A stretch of 64,000 nt of DNA from Halosimplex halophilum (GTDB lineage Archaea > Halobacteriota > Halobacteria > Halobacteriales > Haloarculaceae): positions 62,001 through 126,000 of the forward strand of contig NZ_ML214298.1 in assembly GCF_004698125.1 (NCBI RefSeq), written 5' to 3'. Position 1 is the first letter of the stretch. Each line of letters begins with the position of its first letter. The notes under the pieces are model-generated. The model saw only the letters and a list, made by a program, of their open reading frames with translations, made no database searches and was not told the origin of the DNA. Below are positions 35,601 to 43,868 of the stretch, in pieces. Made by a program: the position numbers and the translations under genes.

Positions 35601-36026
35601 GTCCACGAGAGCCTCGTCAAAAACGGCGTCTACGTCGAGGGGAACAGAGAGGGGTACCACCCCAGCAAGGTCGGCAACGCCAATCCGTGGGACTTCGCGA
35701 TGGTCCCGTTCGTCGGCGGCGTCTTCCTCGACAACCTGGGCCTCGTCTCCCAGCCGGGTAACGGCTACCTGAACACCTACGAGACGGAGCGGTCGGACAA
35801 GCGCGACAACATCCGCATCAGGCACACGCACGCGCTCGACGGACTGGACGACTACCACGACTGGAGCGCCAGCGGCCGCGGCGGGTACGTCGTCCGCGAC
35901 GAGGTCGTGAACATGGGGACGCCGGAACACGACATGTTCGTCACCGAGGACGAGGCGACGGTCATCGACGAACTGATCGCGCGACACCGGTTCACCGAGT
36001 TCGACAGCACCGTGGACCTGGAGTGA
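32646..36026 (+). CDS. Giant tubulin/FtsZ-superfamily protein (Tubulin_2-like)
   Basis: This 1126-residue protein's N-terminal 320 residues form a tubulin/FtsZ-type GTPase. A glycine loop GIGNAGK lies at 18-24 and the tubulin signature GLGGGTGSG at 191-199, followed by ELFGVLPGP and an AVAYAMIAHRNLES segment. The rest is long helical or coiled-coil sequence (about 330-850) and a mixed C-terminal domain ending in a conserved-looking GGVFLDNLGLVSQPGNGYLN region. It is three times the size of FtsZ or CetZ and lacks their typical C-terminal layout, so it is neither. It is followed by an overlapping membrane-protein gene and diverges from the membrane GTPase. Probably forms GTP-dependent filaments at the membrane. 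Confidence 0.8.
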   Translation: MAAQEADSRVTVPDTIIGIGNAGKQVVYTLLEQDWVLEDALKPREADSNPSIDPVVIDTVTGAEQDDDVERISSINDEIEKKLGEYGNNATTELEYINPIEETDQRYTSAHGLTFPGTVADIATEANLKAWWFDQNPELLDENENYSEGVIRRRALSKALYHASQAGTGTDPLSRVVNKAGNSNKVYIVVGLGGGTGSGMFLDLAKRINETHGATDVELFGVLPGPREENDTRANAHAALSEIEYVSLTQSDPFQNVVLVPYGPSSDDDLFEEAVAYAMIAHRNLESNHRNKLNNNNDNRGPASYAPFTVCSPRILRYNAKGVTEAKEAVEEFRKEKQAALETELDLYDAAIEAIVENFDTAGEQLEAGLAQDGHATHDLYNLDGEEARRARDRLDEFEQLLGDQAFDDLDYQAHEDLLSDLRDAIDNAENGLTDDMSAREQREEVVDTAASSVDLLDPVEELYAGEEKDRELARVLRDELRAIKRRTEILKALHVIESEPIREGFRIALDADQGFAAAGDLNSEWQSVVEDIDRLEEEMADLEDLREALDGERDEAIEGWRASVEDDLSYLIDVDTRRQRLEDRLSDLNDSIIDATNTIDSAHNPKQVPDDPLDFSGFDAINQDFEALGLENRTVDEDTITASLQGLAEMKRVWLMADEEGGFLDALGDIFGPDAEEELEDRFYAARQNVDQNLFRAPSEFDSLSFDCEFLDEDNIKNRASALTKERRQRVDDVVNELDRAVKRPNFDLEGLVAADSSVVESVEVPGVGRSEDFYADQLRKELSDDLSEAHPASILDELCRDGGRPDVSSSGIVFQAFDTSFVAPVETEIERRTERLETLESEEQQYQRVRGLIRNEGSDFTENGTGPDDIEMSFDGADEESYAYHQILDPEEKGRLLTSDDIVEANLYERENKKIKTNLVEQAEEVGNLGGSLPLNIGQIENKGETGEASPDDDGVYMNHRVYPVYLSRALDRDESGDPYFEDVHESLVKNGVYVEGNREGYHPSKVGNANPWDFAMVPFVGGVFLDNLGLVSQPGNGYLNTYETERSDKRDNIRIRHTHALDGLDDYHDWSASGRGGYVVRDEVVNMGTPEHDMFVTEDEATVIDELIARHRFTEFDSTVDLE

Positions 36027-37483
36027 CCAGCGAGGACATGGGAGACACAGCAGAGACGTCGCTCCGGCGACGGTGGGACGGCATCGACGCGGTGTTGCTC
36101 GTCGCCTCGGCGCTCCTCGTCGGGGCCGCGAGCGCGGTCCTGGCGCGGATGCTGGTCGACGCCTGGGACAGCGGCGGCATCGTCTACGGTGCGGTCACCG
36201 GAACCCTCGGCGCGCTGGGCCTCTCGAAGGCCGCGGCTGTCGCGACGGCCGTCGCGTTCGTCGTCACGCTGTTCCTGTTTTTCCTGCTGGACTCGTCGAA
36301 GCAGATGCAGGCGCTGACGCTCGTGCCGCTGTTCCCCGTCTTCTACGTCGCGGTGACGGGGGAGGGCAGGTGGTACGCGATCCAGTGGGGGGCCCAGGTT
36401 CCGTTTCTCGCGGTCGGTCTGCTCGTCGGGTCGGCGGTCGCACTCGCTGGACGGAACGTCTCCGGCAACGTCAGGGAGTTCCCCGCGGCGGCGAACGGGC
36501 TCCACGCGGTGCTCGCGGGCGTCGCGGCGATCGGGTTTCTCGAGTACCACCTGGCGTCGGGCGCGGCGATCGTCGAGGCACGGTACCTGTGGCGCGACCT
36601 CGGAGCGGTCCTGGTCGTGGCCGTCCTCCTCGGCTCGTTCACGCGGTACAGGAACCCGGTCACGATGGTCATCGTCTCGGCTGACGGCGACGGGATCACG
36701 GAGGCCAACGTCACCGGCGGGCTGTACCAGACGGTGCGACAGATCTACGGCGACGCCGCCGTGACGACCGAGAGCCACGAGTGGCTGCTGCGGGCGTCTA
36801 ACGTCAGTTCCTGGGACGACCTGACGGATGTCGTGGACACGGGCGGCCGGAGCGGTCGTGAGGACGGTACCAGGCGCGGGTTCCAGTTCCGCCCGGTCGG
36901 CTGGTTCAGTCAGACCGTCGCCGTCGGGGCCCGGGCACTCCCCGCGACCCGGTTCACGGAGTACCACTTCAACGCGATCGACGACGCGGTTACCGCTCGC
37001 AACCGAACGAGAAATCGCTTCGTCGACCGGACGAAACGATACCTGCGGCTGGCCGTTCCGAAGGCGACTCCTGACGAAACCGGTACCGGTCGCCGGATAC
37101 ACAACGCGGTCCTCGGTGCGGATGTCGTGGTGTGTGCGGTCCACTACCCGGACATCGCGGCGAACGACAGTGCCGTCGAGACGTTCGCCCGGCTGTACCG
37201 GAGCTTCGGTGACGACTCCCGGACACGGCTCCTCTTCGTCGTGACCGGCGGGAGCACGGCCATGGACGAGTACACGGCCGAGGAGGGCGGCCCCCAGGTG
37301 CCGCTCTACGACACCGACTTCAGGTCGTTCGTCCGGGACGCCCTCCTGGACGGGTCCGACGCGTGGAGGGGAAGGCAGCCCGACGCCGAGGACATCGTGG
37401 TCGTCGACCGCGAAGCGAGCGACGACGCGGAGACCGGGTCACGGCTCAAAGGGTCCGAGCGAGTCCTCGAAACGCTGTTCTGA
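36023..37483 (+). CDS. Membrane protein resembling the locus GTPase but without nucleotide motifs
   Basis: This 486-residue protein has six to seven hydrophobic segments (about residues 22-205) followed by a soluble domain. The last helix region (FLEYHLASGAAI, RDLGAVLVVAVLLGSFTRYRNPVTMVIVS) parallels the membrane GTPase at 30477-32363. Where that protein has GPARSGKT this one has SADGDGIT, and the G4-like strand reads FVVTGGSTAMD. It therefore looks like a pseudo-GTPase paralogue. The start is GTG, overlapping the tubulin-like stop (GTGA); ATG 36038 is an alternative. The overlap indicates coupled translation with the tubulin-like protein. Confidence 0.7.
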   Translation: MTSEDMGDTAETSLRRRWDGIDAVLLVASALLVGAASAVLARMLVDAWDSGGIVYGAVTGTLGALGLSKAAAVATAVAFVVTLFLFFLLDSSKQMQALTLVPLFPVFYVAVTGEGRWYAIQWGAQVPFLAVGLLVGSAVALAGRNVSGNVREFPAAANGLHAVLAGVAAIGFLEYHLASGAAIVEARYLWRDLGAVLVVAVLLGSFTRYRNPVTMVIVSADGDGITEANVTGGLYQTVRQIYGDAAVTTESHEWLLRASNVSSWDDLTDVVDTGGRSGREDGTRRGFQFRPVGWFSQTVAVGARALPATRFTEYHFNAIDDAVTARNRTRNRFVDRTKRYLRLAVPKATPDETGTGRRIHNAVLGADVVVCAVHYPDIAANDSAVETFARLYRSFGDDSRTRLLFVVTGGSTAMDEYTAEEGGPQVPLYDTDFRSFVRDALLDGSDAWRGRQPDAEDIVVVDREASDDAETGSRLKGSERVLETLF

Positions 37484-37589
37484 GCGGTCCGCGGTCGGCC
37501 GACGGGGCAGAGGGACGGGCCCCCTCCGGCCGGCGCTCCACTCGCTGCAGTCCGAACGGCTCAAATACCTGCCGGACCGACGGAGGACC

Positions 37590-39641
37590 GTGTCACAGCA
37601 GGTCGGCGAGGTCGGGACGCTGTTCCTCCACGAGTACGGCGACGACGTGCGCGTCGCCGTCGTGCGAGAGGGAGAGCGGCGCCTCCACGCGATACTGGAA
37701 CTCAAGGAGACCGGCGCCGGGCCGCGACCCGCCCGGCTCCGCGTGAAACAGGGCACCGACGAGGAGCCCCGGCCGCCGGATCTCTTCGTCGAACTCGCCC
37801 GCTCGGCCTCCCGCATCCGCATCTCCGAGCAGACTTCCCCGGAGGTTCGCCGCCGGCTGCAGGAACTGCTCGACGCCTACCAGCTGGAGGCGAAGGCCGT
37901 CCGCACCTGCCGCTACTGCGCCAGCGAGGGCCACTACTCGCCCATCACCTCGGAGACGGCCATCGAGGCCGACGGGGAGTACATCTGCCCCGACTGCGCG
38001 AGGGCGGAACTCGACCGCGAACTCGCCTACAAGGGCGAGATCACCAGCGGCGCCCGCGACCGCCTCTACGACCTTCTCACCGAGGTCCAGGACCTCGACC
38101 GCGTGTCCAATCTCCTGAAAGGCGACCTCGACCCCGACCTGACGAAGTTCGACGAGATCTCCGCGACCGTCGACGAGGTCGATCCTGTACCTGTGGACTC
38201 GCTGGATCTCCACCCGGGCATTCAGGACCACCTGGAGGGGCGGTTCGACACGCTCCTGCCGGTCCAGAGCCTCGCCGTCGAGAACGGCGTCACGGAGGGC
38301 CGCGACCAGCTGGTCGTCAGCGCGACCGCGACCGGGAAGACGCTCATCGGCGAGATGGCCGGCCTCGACCGCGTCCTGAACGGCAAGGGCAAGATGCTCT
38401 TCCTCGTCCCGCTGGTCGCGCTCGCCAACCAGAAACACGAGTCCTTCGAGGAGCGCTACGGCGACATGGTCGACGTGTCCCTGCGCGTGGGCGCCAGCCG
38501 CATCAACGACGGCGGCGGCCGCTTCGACCCCGGCGCCGACGTGATCGTCGGCACCTACGAGGGCATCGACCACGCGCTGCGGACGGGCAAGGACCTGGGC
38601 AACATCGGGACCGTGGTCATCGACGAGGTCCACACCCTCGGCGAGGACGAGCGGGGTCACCGTCTCGACGGCCTGATCTCCCGGCTGAAACACTACTGCG
38701 GGGAGCTGTCGGACAACAAGAGCACCGACGGGACCCAGTGGATCTACCTCTCGGCGACCGTCGGCAACCCCGGCGATCTGGCCGAGCAGCTGCGCGCCCA
38801 GCTCATCGAGTTCGAGGAGCGGCCCGTCCCCATCGAACGCCACGTCACCTTCGCCGACGGCCGCGAGAAGATGCGGATCGAGAACAAGCTCGTCAGGCGG
38901 GCGTTCGACACGAAGTCGTCGAAGGGCTACCGCGGCCAGACGATCATCTTCACCAACTCCCGGCGGCGCTGTCACGAAATATCTCGCAAACTGGAGTACG
39001 ATTCGGCCCCCTACCACGCCGGGCTGGACCACCGCCGGCGCAAGAAGGTCGAGCGACAGTTCGCCGACCAGGACCTGGCGGCCGTGGTCACGACCGCCGC
39101 GCTCGCGGCGGGCGTCGACTTCCCGGCCTCGCAGGTCGTCTTCGACTCGCTGGCGATGGGCATCGAGTGGCTCACCGTCCAGGAGTTCCACCAGATGCTC
39201 GGTCGCGCCGGCCGTCCGGATTACCACGACAAGGGGACCGTCTACGTCCTCGTCGAACCCGACGGGTCGTATCACAACAGCCAGGAGATGAGCGAGGACG
39301 AGGTGGCGTTCAAGCTCCTGAAGGGGGAGATGGACCCCGTGATCACCCGCTACGACGAGGGCGCGGCCGTCGAGGAGACGCTCGCCAACGTCACCGTCGG
39401 CGGGAAACACGCCAAGCGGCTCAACGACCGGATGATCGGCGAGGTGCCGACGAAACACGCGGTTGGCAAGCTGCTGGAGTACGAGTTCATCGACGGGCTG
39501 GAACCGACGCCGATGGGCCGCGCCGTGACCTCCCACTTCCTCTCGCCCGACGACGCGTTCCTGCTGCTCGACGGGATCCGGAAGGGCGACGACCCCTACG
39601 AGATCGTCGCCACGATGGAACTGCGCGACGACGAGCGGTAG
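37590..39641 (+). CDS. Ski2-like DEAD/DEAH-box helicase with zinc finger
   Basis: This 683-residue superfamily-2 helicase starts with GTG behind a GGAGG sequence. The N-terminus (1-105) is unrecognised. A zinc finger follows (CRYCASEGH and CPDC, about 109-135). The helicase core has ATATGKT (Walker A), DEVH (motif II), SATVGNP (motif III) and QMLGRAGRPDY (motif VI), as in Hel308/Ski2-like archaeal helicases. It lacks the C-terminal winged-helix and ratchet length of Hel308. Probable role in DNA or RNA unwinding during repair or turnover. Confidence 0.85.
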   Translation: MSQQVGEVGTLFLHEYGDDVRVAVVREGERRLHAILELKETGAGPRPARLRVKQGTDEEPRPPDLFVELARSASRIRISEQTSPEVRRRLQELLDAYQLEAKAVRTCRYCASEGHYSPITSETAIEADGEYICPDCARAELDRELAYKGEITSGARDRLYDLLTEVQDLDRVSNLLKGDLDPDLTKFDEISATVDEVDPVPVDSLDLHPGIQDHLEGRFDTLLPVQSLAVENGVTEGRDQLVVSATATGKTLIGEMAGLDRVLNGKGKMLFLVPLVALANQKHESFEERYGDMVDVSLRVGASRINDGGGRFDPGADVIVGTYEGIDHALRTGKDLGNIGTVVIDEVHTLGEDERGHRLDGLISRLKHYCGELSDNKSTDGTQWIYLSATVGNPGDLAEQLRAQLIEFEERPVPIERHVTFADGREKMRIENKLVRRAFDTKSSKGYRGQTIIFTNSRRRCHEISRKLEYDSAPYHAGLDHRRRKKVERQFADQDLAAVVTTAALAAGVDFPASQVVFDSLAMGIEWLTVQEFHQMLGRAGRPDYHDKGTVYVLVEPDGSYHNSQEMSEDEVAFKLLKGEMDPVITRYDEGAAVEETLANVTVGGKHAKRLNDRMIGEVPTKHAVGKLLEYEFIDGLEPTPMGRAVTSHFLSPDDAFLLLDGIRKGDDPYEIVATMELRDDER

Positions 39642-39749
39642 CGAGCGCGGTGGGGCCGTCGACCGAGGCGGTAGGCCGACAGTACTCCGTGGTAGCTCCC
39701 GACACGCGGCGCCCACAGACTTATCCTCGTCGACGGCCTGGAACAGGCA

Positions 39750-40619
39750 ATGACTGCCGGAACCGGGCCGGACCCGACCCGCACGATCACCCTGGACGCC
39801 CACGTCCACACGGACGCCTCCTACGACTGCTCGGCGGCGCCCGAGCGGGTCGTCGACGCGGCGCTGTCGGCCGGCCTCGACGCCGTCGCCGTCACGGACC
39901 ACGACACAGTCGCAGGTGTCGGACCCACCGTGGAGGCCGCCGCGGGGACGGATCTCCTCGTCGTGCCGGGCGTCGAGGTCTCGACCGCCGACGGGCACCT
40001 CCTCGCACTCGGGGTCGACCGGGCGCCCGCGCCCGACCGGCCGCTCGCCGAAACGGTCGCGGCGGTCCGGGCGGCCGGCGGCGTCGCGGTCGTCCCCCAT
40101 CCCTTCCAGGTCAGCCGCCACGGCGTCCGCCAGTCCGTCCTCGCCGACTGCGATGTCGACGGGGTCGAGACGCGCAACGCCGTCGCGGTCACCGGGTACG
40201 GGAACCGTCGGGCCCGCCGGTTCGCGGCCGCCGAGGGATACCCGACGGTCGGGGGCAGCGACGCCCACCGACCCGGCCTGGTCGGCCGGGCGTTCACCAG
40301 CGTCACGCTCCCCGCGGGCGTCGACTGGGCGACGATGACCGTCGCGGACGTGCTGGCGGGGATCCGCGCGGGCACCGCGACCGCGCAGGGGACCGTCACG
40401 ACGCCCGTCGAGTTCGCGGCGACCTACGCCTGGCACGCCCGCGACACGGCCGCCACGGCCGTCGACTCCGCCCGGTCCGCCGCGGGGACCGGGCGGTCGG
40501 CCGCCGGCTCCCACCCCGCGGTCGGCGCCGGCGCGGTGCTCGGCTCGGCCCTCCTGGTGGGGTCGCGAACGGGACGGGCCGGCCGTCTCCCGCGGCGGAT
40601 CGCCGGGCGAGTACGGTAG
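39750..40619 (+). CDS. PHP-domain metal-dependent phosphoesterase
   Basis: This 289-residue enzyme of the PHP superfamily (polymerase-and-histidinol-phosphatase) has metal ligands in AHVHTDASYDC, VTDHDTVAG, GVEVSTADGHLLALGV, VPHPFQ and GGSDAHRP. About 60 C-terminal residues form an Ala/Gly/Arg-rich tail (SARSAAGTGRSAAGSHP...) with one weak hydrophobic stretch. It probably hydrolyses a phosphate ester such as a nucleotide or sugar phosphate. It is transcribed after the helicase with its own TATA-like sequence (ACTTATCC, 39718-39725). Confidence 0.85.
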   Translation: MTAGTGPDPTRTITLDAHVHTDASYDCSAAPERVVDAALSAGLDAVAVTDHDTVAGVGPTVEAAAGTDLLVVPGVEVSTADGHLLALGVDRAPAPDRPLAETVAAVRAAGGVAVVPHPFQVSRHGVRQSVLADCDVDGVETRNAVAVTGYGNRRARRFAAAEGYPTVGGSDAHRPGLVGRAFTSVTLPAGVDWATMTVADVLAGIRAGTATAQGTVTTPVEFAATYAWHARDTAATAVDSARSAAGTGRSAAGSHPAVGAGAVLGSALLVGSRTGRAGRLPRRIAGRVR

Positions 40620-40688
40620 CGAGACCGGCCGAGCCCGGGAGCCGAGCGATGAGTGGCCTTTTTCCGGCATCCCTGTGACTGTGCGGAC

Positions 40689-42563
40689 GTGCCACTCGGG
40701 ATCACCGCGGGCGCGGCGTTCGTCTTCGCCGTCATCCTCGTCGCGCTGGTCCTGTTCGCCACCGAGCCGGTGCCCGTCGACATCACGGCTATCGGCGTCC
40801 TCGTCGCGCTGCTGGTCGTCGAGCCGTTGACGGCGGCCGCCGCCGACCTCGGACTGCTCGCCGAAGGTCTGGTCGTCCTCTCGGACCCCGAGGCGGGGCT
40901 GTCGGCCACCGACAACGGCCTCTCGGGGTTCGCCAGTTCGGCGACGCTGACCGTGCTGGCGATGTTCGTCCTCTCGGACGGCGTCCAGCGAACCGGCGTC
41001 GTCCAGATCCTCGGGTCGAAGATCGCCGGGCTCACCCGCGACAGCGAGTCCCGACAGCTCGGCGCGGTCATCGGCCTCGTCAGCCCCATCTCCGGGTTCA
41101 TCAACAACACCGCCGCCGTCGCCATCCTCCTGCCGATGGTCACCGACCTCGCCCACGAGGGCGAGACCTCCCCCTCGAAGCTGCTCATCCCGCTCTCCTA
41201 CGCCTCGATGTTCGGCGGGACGCTGACGCTGATCGGCACCTCGACGAACATCCTCGCCTCCGAGCTGTCGGGGCGGCTCGTCGGCCGGACGTTCACGATG
41301 TTCGAGTTCACGCAACTGGGCGCCGTCCTCTCGGTCGTCGGCGCGGCGTACCTCCTGACGGTCGGCCGGCGGCTGACCCCCGAGCGCATCCCGGTCGCCC
41401 GCGACCTCACCGAGGAGTTCGAGATGGGCGAGTACCTCACCGAGGTGGTCGTCCGCGAGGACTCGCCGCTGGTCGGCGCGACCGTCCGCGACGCGCTCCG
41501 GGACACCGACTTCGACATCGACTTCGTCCAGCTGATACGGAACGGCCGCGCGTTCACCGAGCCGCTCGACCCCAAGACGATCCGGGCCGGCGACGTGTTC
41601 GCCGTGCGGACCGACCGCGGGACGCTCGTCGAACTGTCCGACGCCGAGGGGCTGGACCTGCTCCCCGAGGTCGAAGTCGACGAGGACGAACTCGAGACCC
41701 CCAACGAGCGCGACAACCTCGTCGAGGTCGTGGTCGCGCCGGGGTCGAACCTCGTCGGCGAGACGCTCCGGACGGCGAACTTCCGCCAGCGCTACGACGC
41801 GACGGTGCTGGCCCTGCGGCGCGGCCGGGAGCTGTTCCGCCAGCGCATGGACGACGTGCGGCTCCGCGTCGGCGACACCCTCCTGATCCAGGGGCCCCCC
41901 GACAGCATCGAGCGGCTCAACGTCAACCGCGATTTCATCGTCGCACAGACGATCGACCGCCCGGACTACCGCCGCTCGAAGATCCCCGTCGCCGTCGGGA
42001 TCGTCCTCGGCGTCGTCGGCCTGGCCGCGGTCGACCTCCTCCCCATCGTCGTCGCCGCGCTGGCCGGCGCGCTCCTGATGGTCCTCACGGGCTGTCTCAA
42101 ACCCACCGAGATCTACGACGCCGTCCAGTGGGACGTGATCTTCCTGCTCGCCGGCGTCATCCCGCTGGGCATCGCCCTGGAGAACACCGGCGGCGCCGAT
42201 CTGATCGCCGACCTGGTCGTCCAGTCGGCGACCATGCTCCCGCCGCTGGGCGTGCTCGCCGTGATGTACCTCGTCACCGCGCTGCTCACGAACGTCATCA
42301 GCAACAACGCCAGCGTCGTCCTCATGATCCCCGTCGCCGTCGAGGCCGCCCGCCAGCTCGGCGTGAACACCTTCTCGTTCATCCTCGCCGTCACCTTCGC
42401 CGCCTCGACGGCCTTTATGACTCCCGTCGGCTACCAGACCAACCTCTTCGTCTACGGCCCCGGCGGCTACCGCTTCTCCGACTACCTCAGAGTTGGCACG
42501 CCCCTGCAACTGATCTTCGCCGCCGCCACGACTCTCGGGATCTACGCGTTCTGGGGGCTGTGA
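40689..42563 (+). CDS. SLC13-type anion permease with RCK_C domains
   Basis: This 624-residue membrane transporter of the SLC13/ArsB-like (DASS) superfamily has an N-terminal helical bundle with SPISGFINNTAAVAILLPM and a C-terminal bundle with NVISNNASVVLMIPVAVEAA; both carry the family SNT/NNTA-type loop. Between them (about residues 235-420) are two TrkA-C/RCK_C regulatory domains (EMGEYLTEVVVREDSPLVG; DNLVEVVVAPGSNLVG). It probably imports an anion such as sulfate or a dicarboxylate using sodium. The GTG at 40689 was taken as start; GTG at 40653 would add 12 Cys-containing residues. Confidence 0.85.
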   Translation: MPLGITAGAAFVFAVILVALVLFATEPVPVDITAIGVLVALLVVEPLTAAAADLGLLAEGLVVLSDPEAGLSATDNGLSGFASSATLTVLAMFVLSDGVQRTGVVQILGSKIAGLTRDSESRQLGAVIGLVSPISGFINNTAAVAILLPMVTDLAHEGETSPSKLLIPLSYASMFGGTLTLIGTSTNILASELSGRLVGRTFTMFEFTQLGAVLSVVGAAYLLTVGRRLTPERIPVARDLTEEFEMGEYLTEVVVREDSPLVGATVRDALRDTDFDIDFVQLIRNGRAFTEPLDPKTIRAGDVFAVRTDRGTLVELSDAEGLDLLPEVEVDEDELETPNERDNLVEVVVAPGSNLVGETLRTANFRQRYDATVLALRRGRELFRQRMDDVRLRVGDTLLIQGPPDSIERLNVNRDFIVAQTIDRPDYRRSKIPVAVGIVLGVVGLAAVDLLPIVVAALAGALLMVLTGCLKPTEIYDAVQWDVIFLLAGVIPLGIALENTGGADLIADLVVQSATMLPPLGVLAVMYLVTALLTNVISNNASVVLMIPVAVEAARQLGVNTFSFILAVTFAASTAFMTPVGYQTNLFVYGPGGYRFSDYLRVGTPLQLIFAAATTLGIYAFWGL

Positions 42564-42653
42564 GGGTGCTTTCGGGGGAACCGGCGAGGATTCGGGGTTG
42601 GAACGGGTGCGCAGCGAAACGCTTTACCCTGCGTCCCACGGAGTAGACGACGC

Positions 42654-42726
42654 GGGATCGTGGGGTAGCTTGGTAACCTTCAGCGTTTGGGACGCTGTAC
42701 CCCCAGTTCAAATCTGGGCGATCCCA
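42654..42726 (+). tRNA. tRNA-Pro (anticodon TGG)
   Basis: This is a 73-nt cloverleaf. The acceptor stem is GGGATCG/CGATCCC with discriminator A. The D-arm contains AGCTTGGTA, the anticodon stem is CAGCG/CGCTG around loop TTTGGGA (anticodon TGG at 42688-42690), and the T-arm is CCCAG-TTCAAAT-CTGGG. No CCA is encoded. I saw no intron. A PD-(D/E)XK gene begins 85 bases downstream. Confidence 0.93.
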
Positions 42727-42811
42727 CTTCTTGCTCTATTCGCGATAGTCGAGCGCTCTGAACCCTCGCGGGCACGTATCGATAAATAGTATCACGCGGG
42801 ACCCGTACGCG

Positions 42812-43609
42812 ATGGAGTCACACGAGCGGGGGGACGCGACCGAGGCAGCCGTGATCGCGGAACTGAAGCGTCGGCGCATCTCGGTTTCGATACCGTTTGG
42901 GGACAACGAGCGGTACGATATCGTCGTCGCGACGCCGGCCGACCGACTGCTACGGGTGCAGATCAAAACGGGGTGGATCCGGGACGGGAAGATCGAGTTT
43001 CACGGAAAGTCCCAGCACACGAACTCGACCGGGAACACCTACATGGACTACGAGGGGGACGTGGACTACTTCATCGTCTACGTGCCCGACCTCGATTCGA
43101 TGTACCTGATCGGCGAGGCGGAGTTCGGGACGGGAATGCAACTCCGCATCGACGACCCCGAGCAGTCACACGAGACGATCAACTGGGCCGAGGAGTATCG
43201 GTTCGAGGAGCGGTGGCCGCCCCGGCCCGATGGAGCGACAACGGCGAACGACCGTCCCACCGTCGAGCGGGCCAGCGAGTGCCTCCGTCAGCGCGAGTTC
43301 GACTTCGCGAGAGCGGTGACTATCTCGGAGTACGATCTCCTCGTGGACGCAGCAGATACGGTCGTTCGGCTCGGCGTCGAAACGGGATGGGTCGAGGACG
43401 GCCGAATTCGGTTCCACCCTAATTCGAGCACGGACAGGGACAGTATCGACTGGTTTCTCGTGTACTGTGCGGAGACCGCCCAGGCATATCTCGTAGATCC
43501 CGACGAGTTCGACACGTCGATCTCGCTCAGAGTCGACGATCCCGACACCGAGATGCCGTCGATCAACTGGGCGGAGGAGTACGAATTCGGGAACCGCTGG
43601 CCCTACTGA
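42812..43609 (+). CDS. Duplicated PD-(D/E)XK nuclease-like protein
   Basis: This 265-residue protein's first half (about 1-138) matches the group I intron-type endonuclease family (PDDEXK): GDATEAAVIAELKRR, FGDNERYDIVV, and LRVQIKTGWIRDGKIEF with the catalytic D...QxK. The second half (about 150-265) repeats the same layout (EYDLLV, VRLGVETGWVEDGRIRF, ending INWAEEYEFGNRWP as in the first INWAEEYRFEERWP) but its QIK is GVE, so the lysine is lost. It is an internal duplication with one apparently inactive copy. It lies beside tRNA-Pro, a frequent integration site. Its base composition is slightly lower in GC. Confidence 0.75.
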   Translation: MESHERGDATEAAVIAELKRRRISVSIPFGDNERYDIVVATPADRLLRVQIKTGWIRDGKIEFHGKSQHTNSTGNTYMDYEGDVDYFIVYVPDLDSMYLIGEAEFGTGMQLRIDDPEQSHETINWAEEYRFEERWPPRPDGATTANDRPTVERASECLRQREFDFARAVTISEYDLLVDAADTVVRLGVETGWVEDGRIRFHPNSSTDRDSIDWFLVYCAETAQAYLVDPDEFDTSISLRVDDPDTEMPSINWAEEYEFGNRWPY

Positions 43610-43652
43610 ACGCTAAATCTGAATCAACGGAGACGAGTCATATCGCTCGCTC

Positions 43653-43778
43653 TCAGACCCTCTCGTTGCGCGAGTAGCCGCAGTTGACGCAGTAGTACTT
43701 GCCTGGACCGTCCTGAACGAGTTCCGCCGAACAGTCCGGACACGTCTCTTCGCCCGTCGATCGCCCTTGACCCGACAT
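43653..43778 (-). CDS. Small zinc-finger protein
   Basis: This 41-residue protein is of the haloarchaeal small zinc-finger type. Two CxxC pairs, CPDC and CVNC, are separated by 14 residues and followed by GYSRNERV. The ATG at 43778 gives MSGQGRSTGEE. A longer frame to 44096 is non-acidic and unlikely. A single zinc ion is expected. Proteins of this class regulate growth and biofilm in haloarchaea, but the role of this one is unknown. Confidence 0.75.
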   Translation of the reverse strand: MSGQGRSTGEETCPDCSAELVQDGPGKYYCVNCGYSRNERV

Positions 43779-43868
43779 CGTTCCACTGTCTGTTATTATC
43801 ACACAAAAACACGTCGGGGCGGTATCACGGCGTGAAACGACCGGCGACCGCACCGACCGAATGATCAA

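Noticed and set aside
37593-42509. A 1638-residue open frame on the minus strand opposite the helicase, PHP and permease genes
   Set aside because: It is antisense to three well-supported genes and is a by-product of high GC3; its translation is low complexity and has no recognisable domain.
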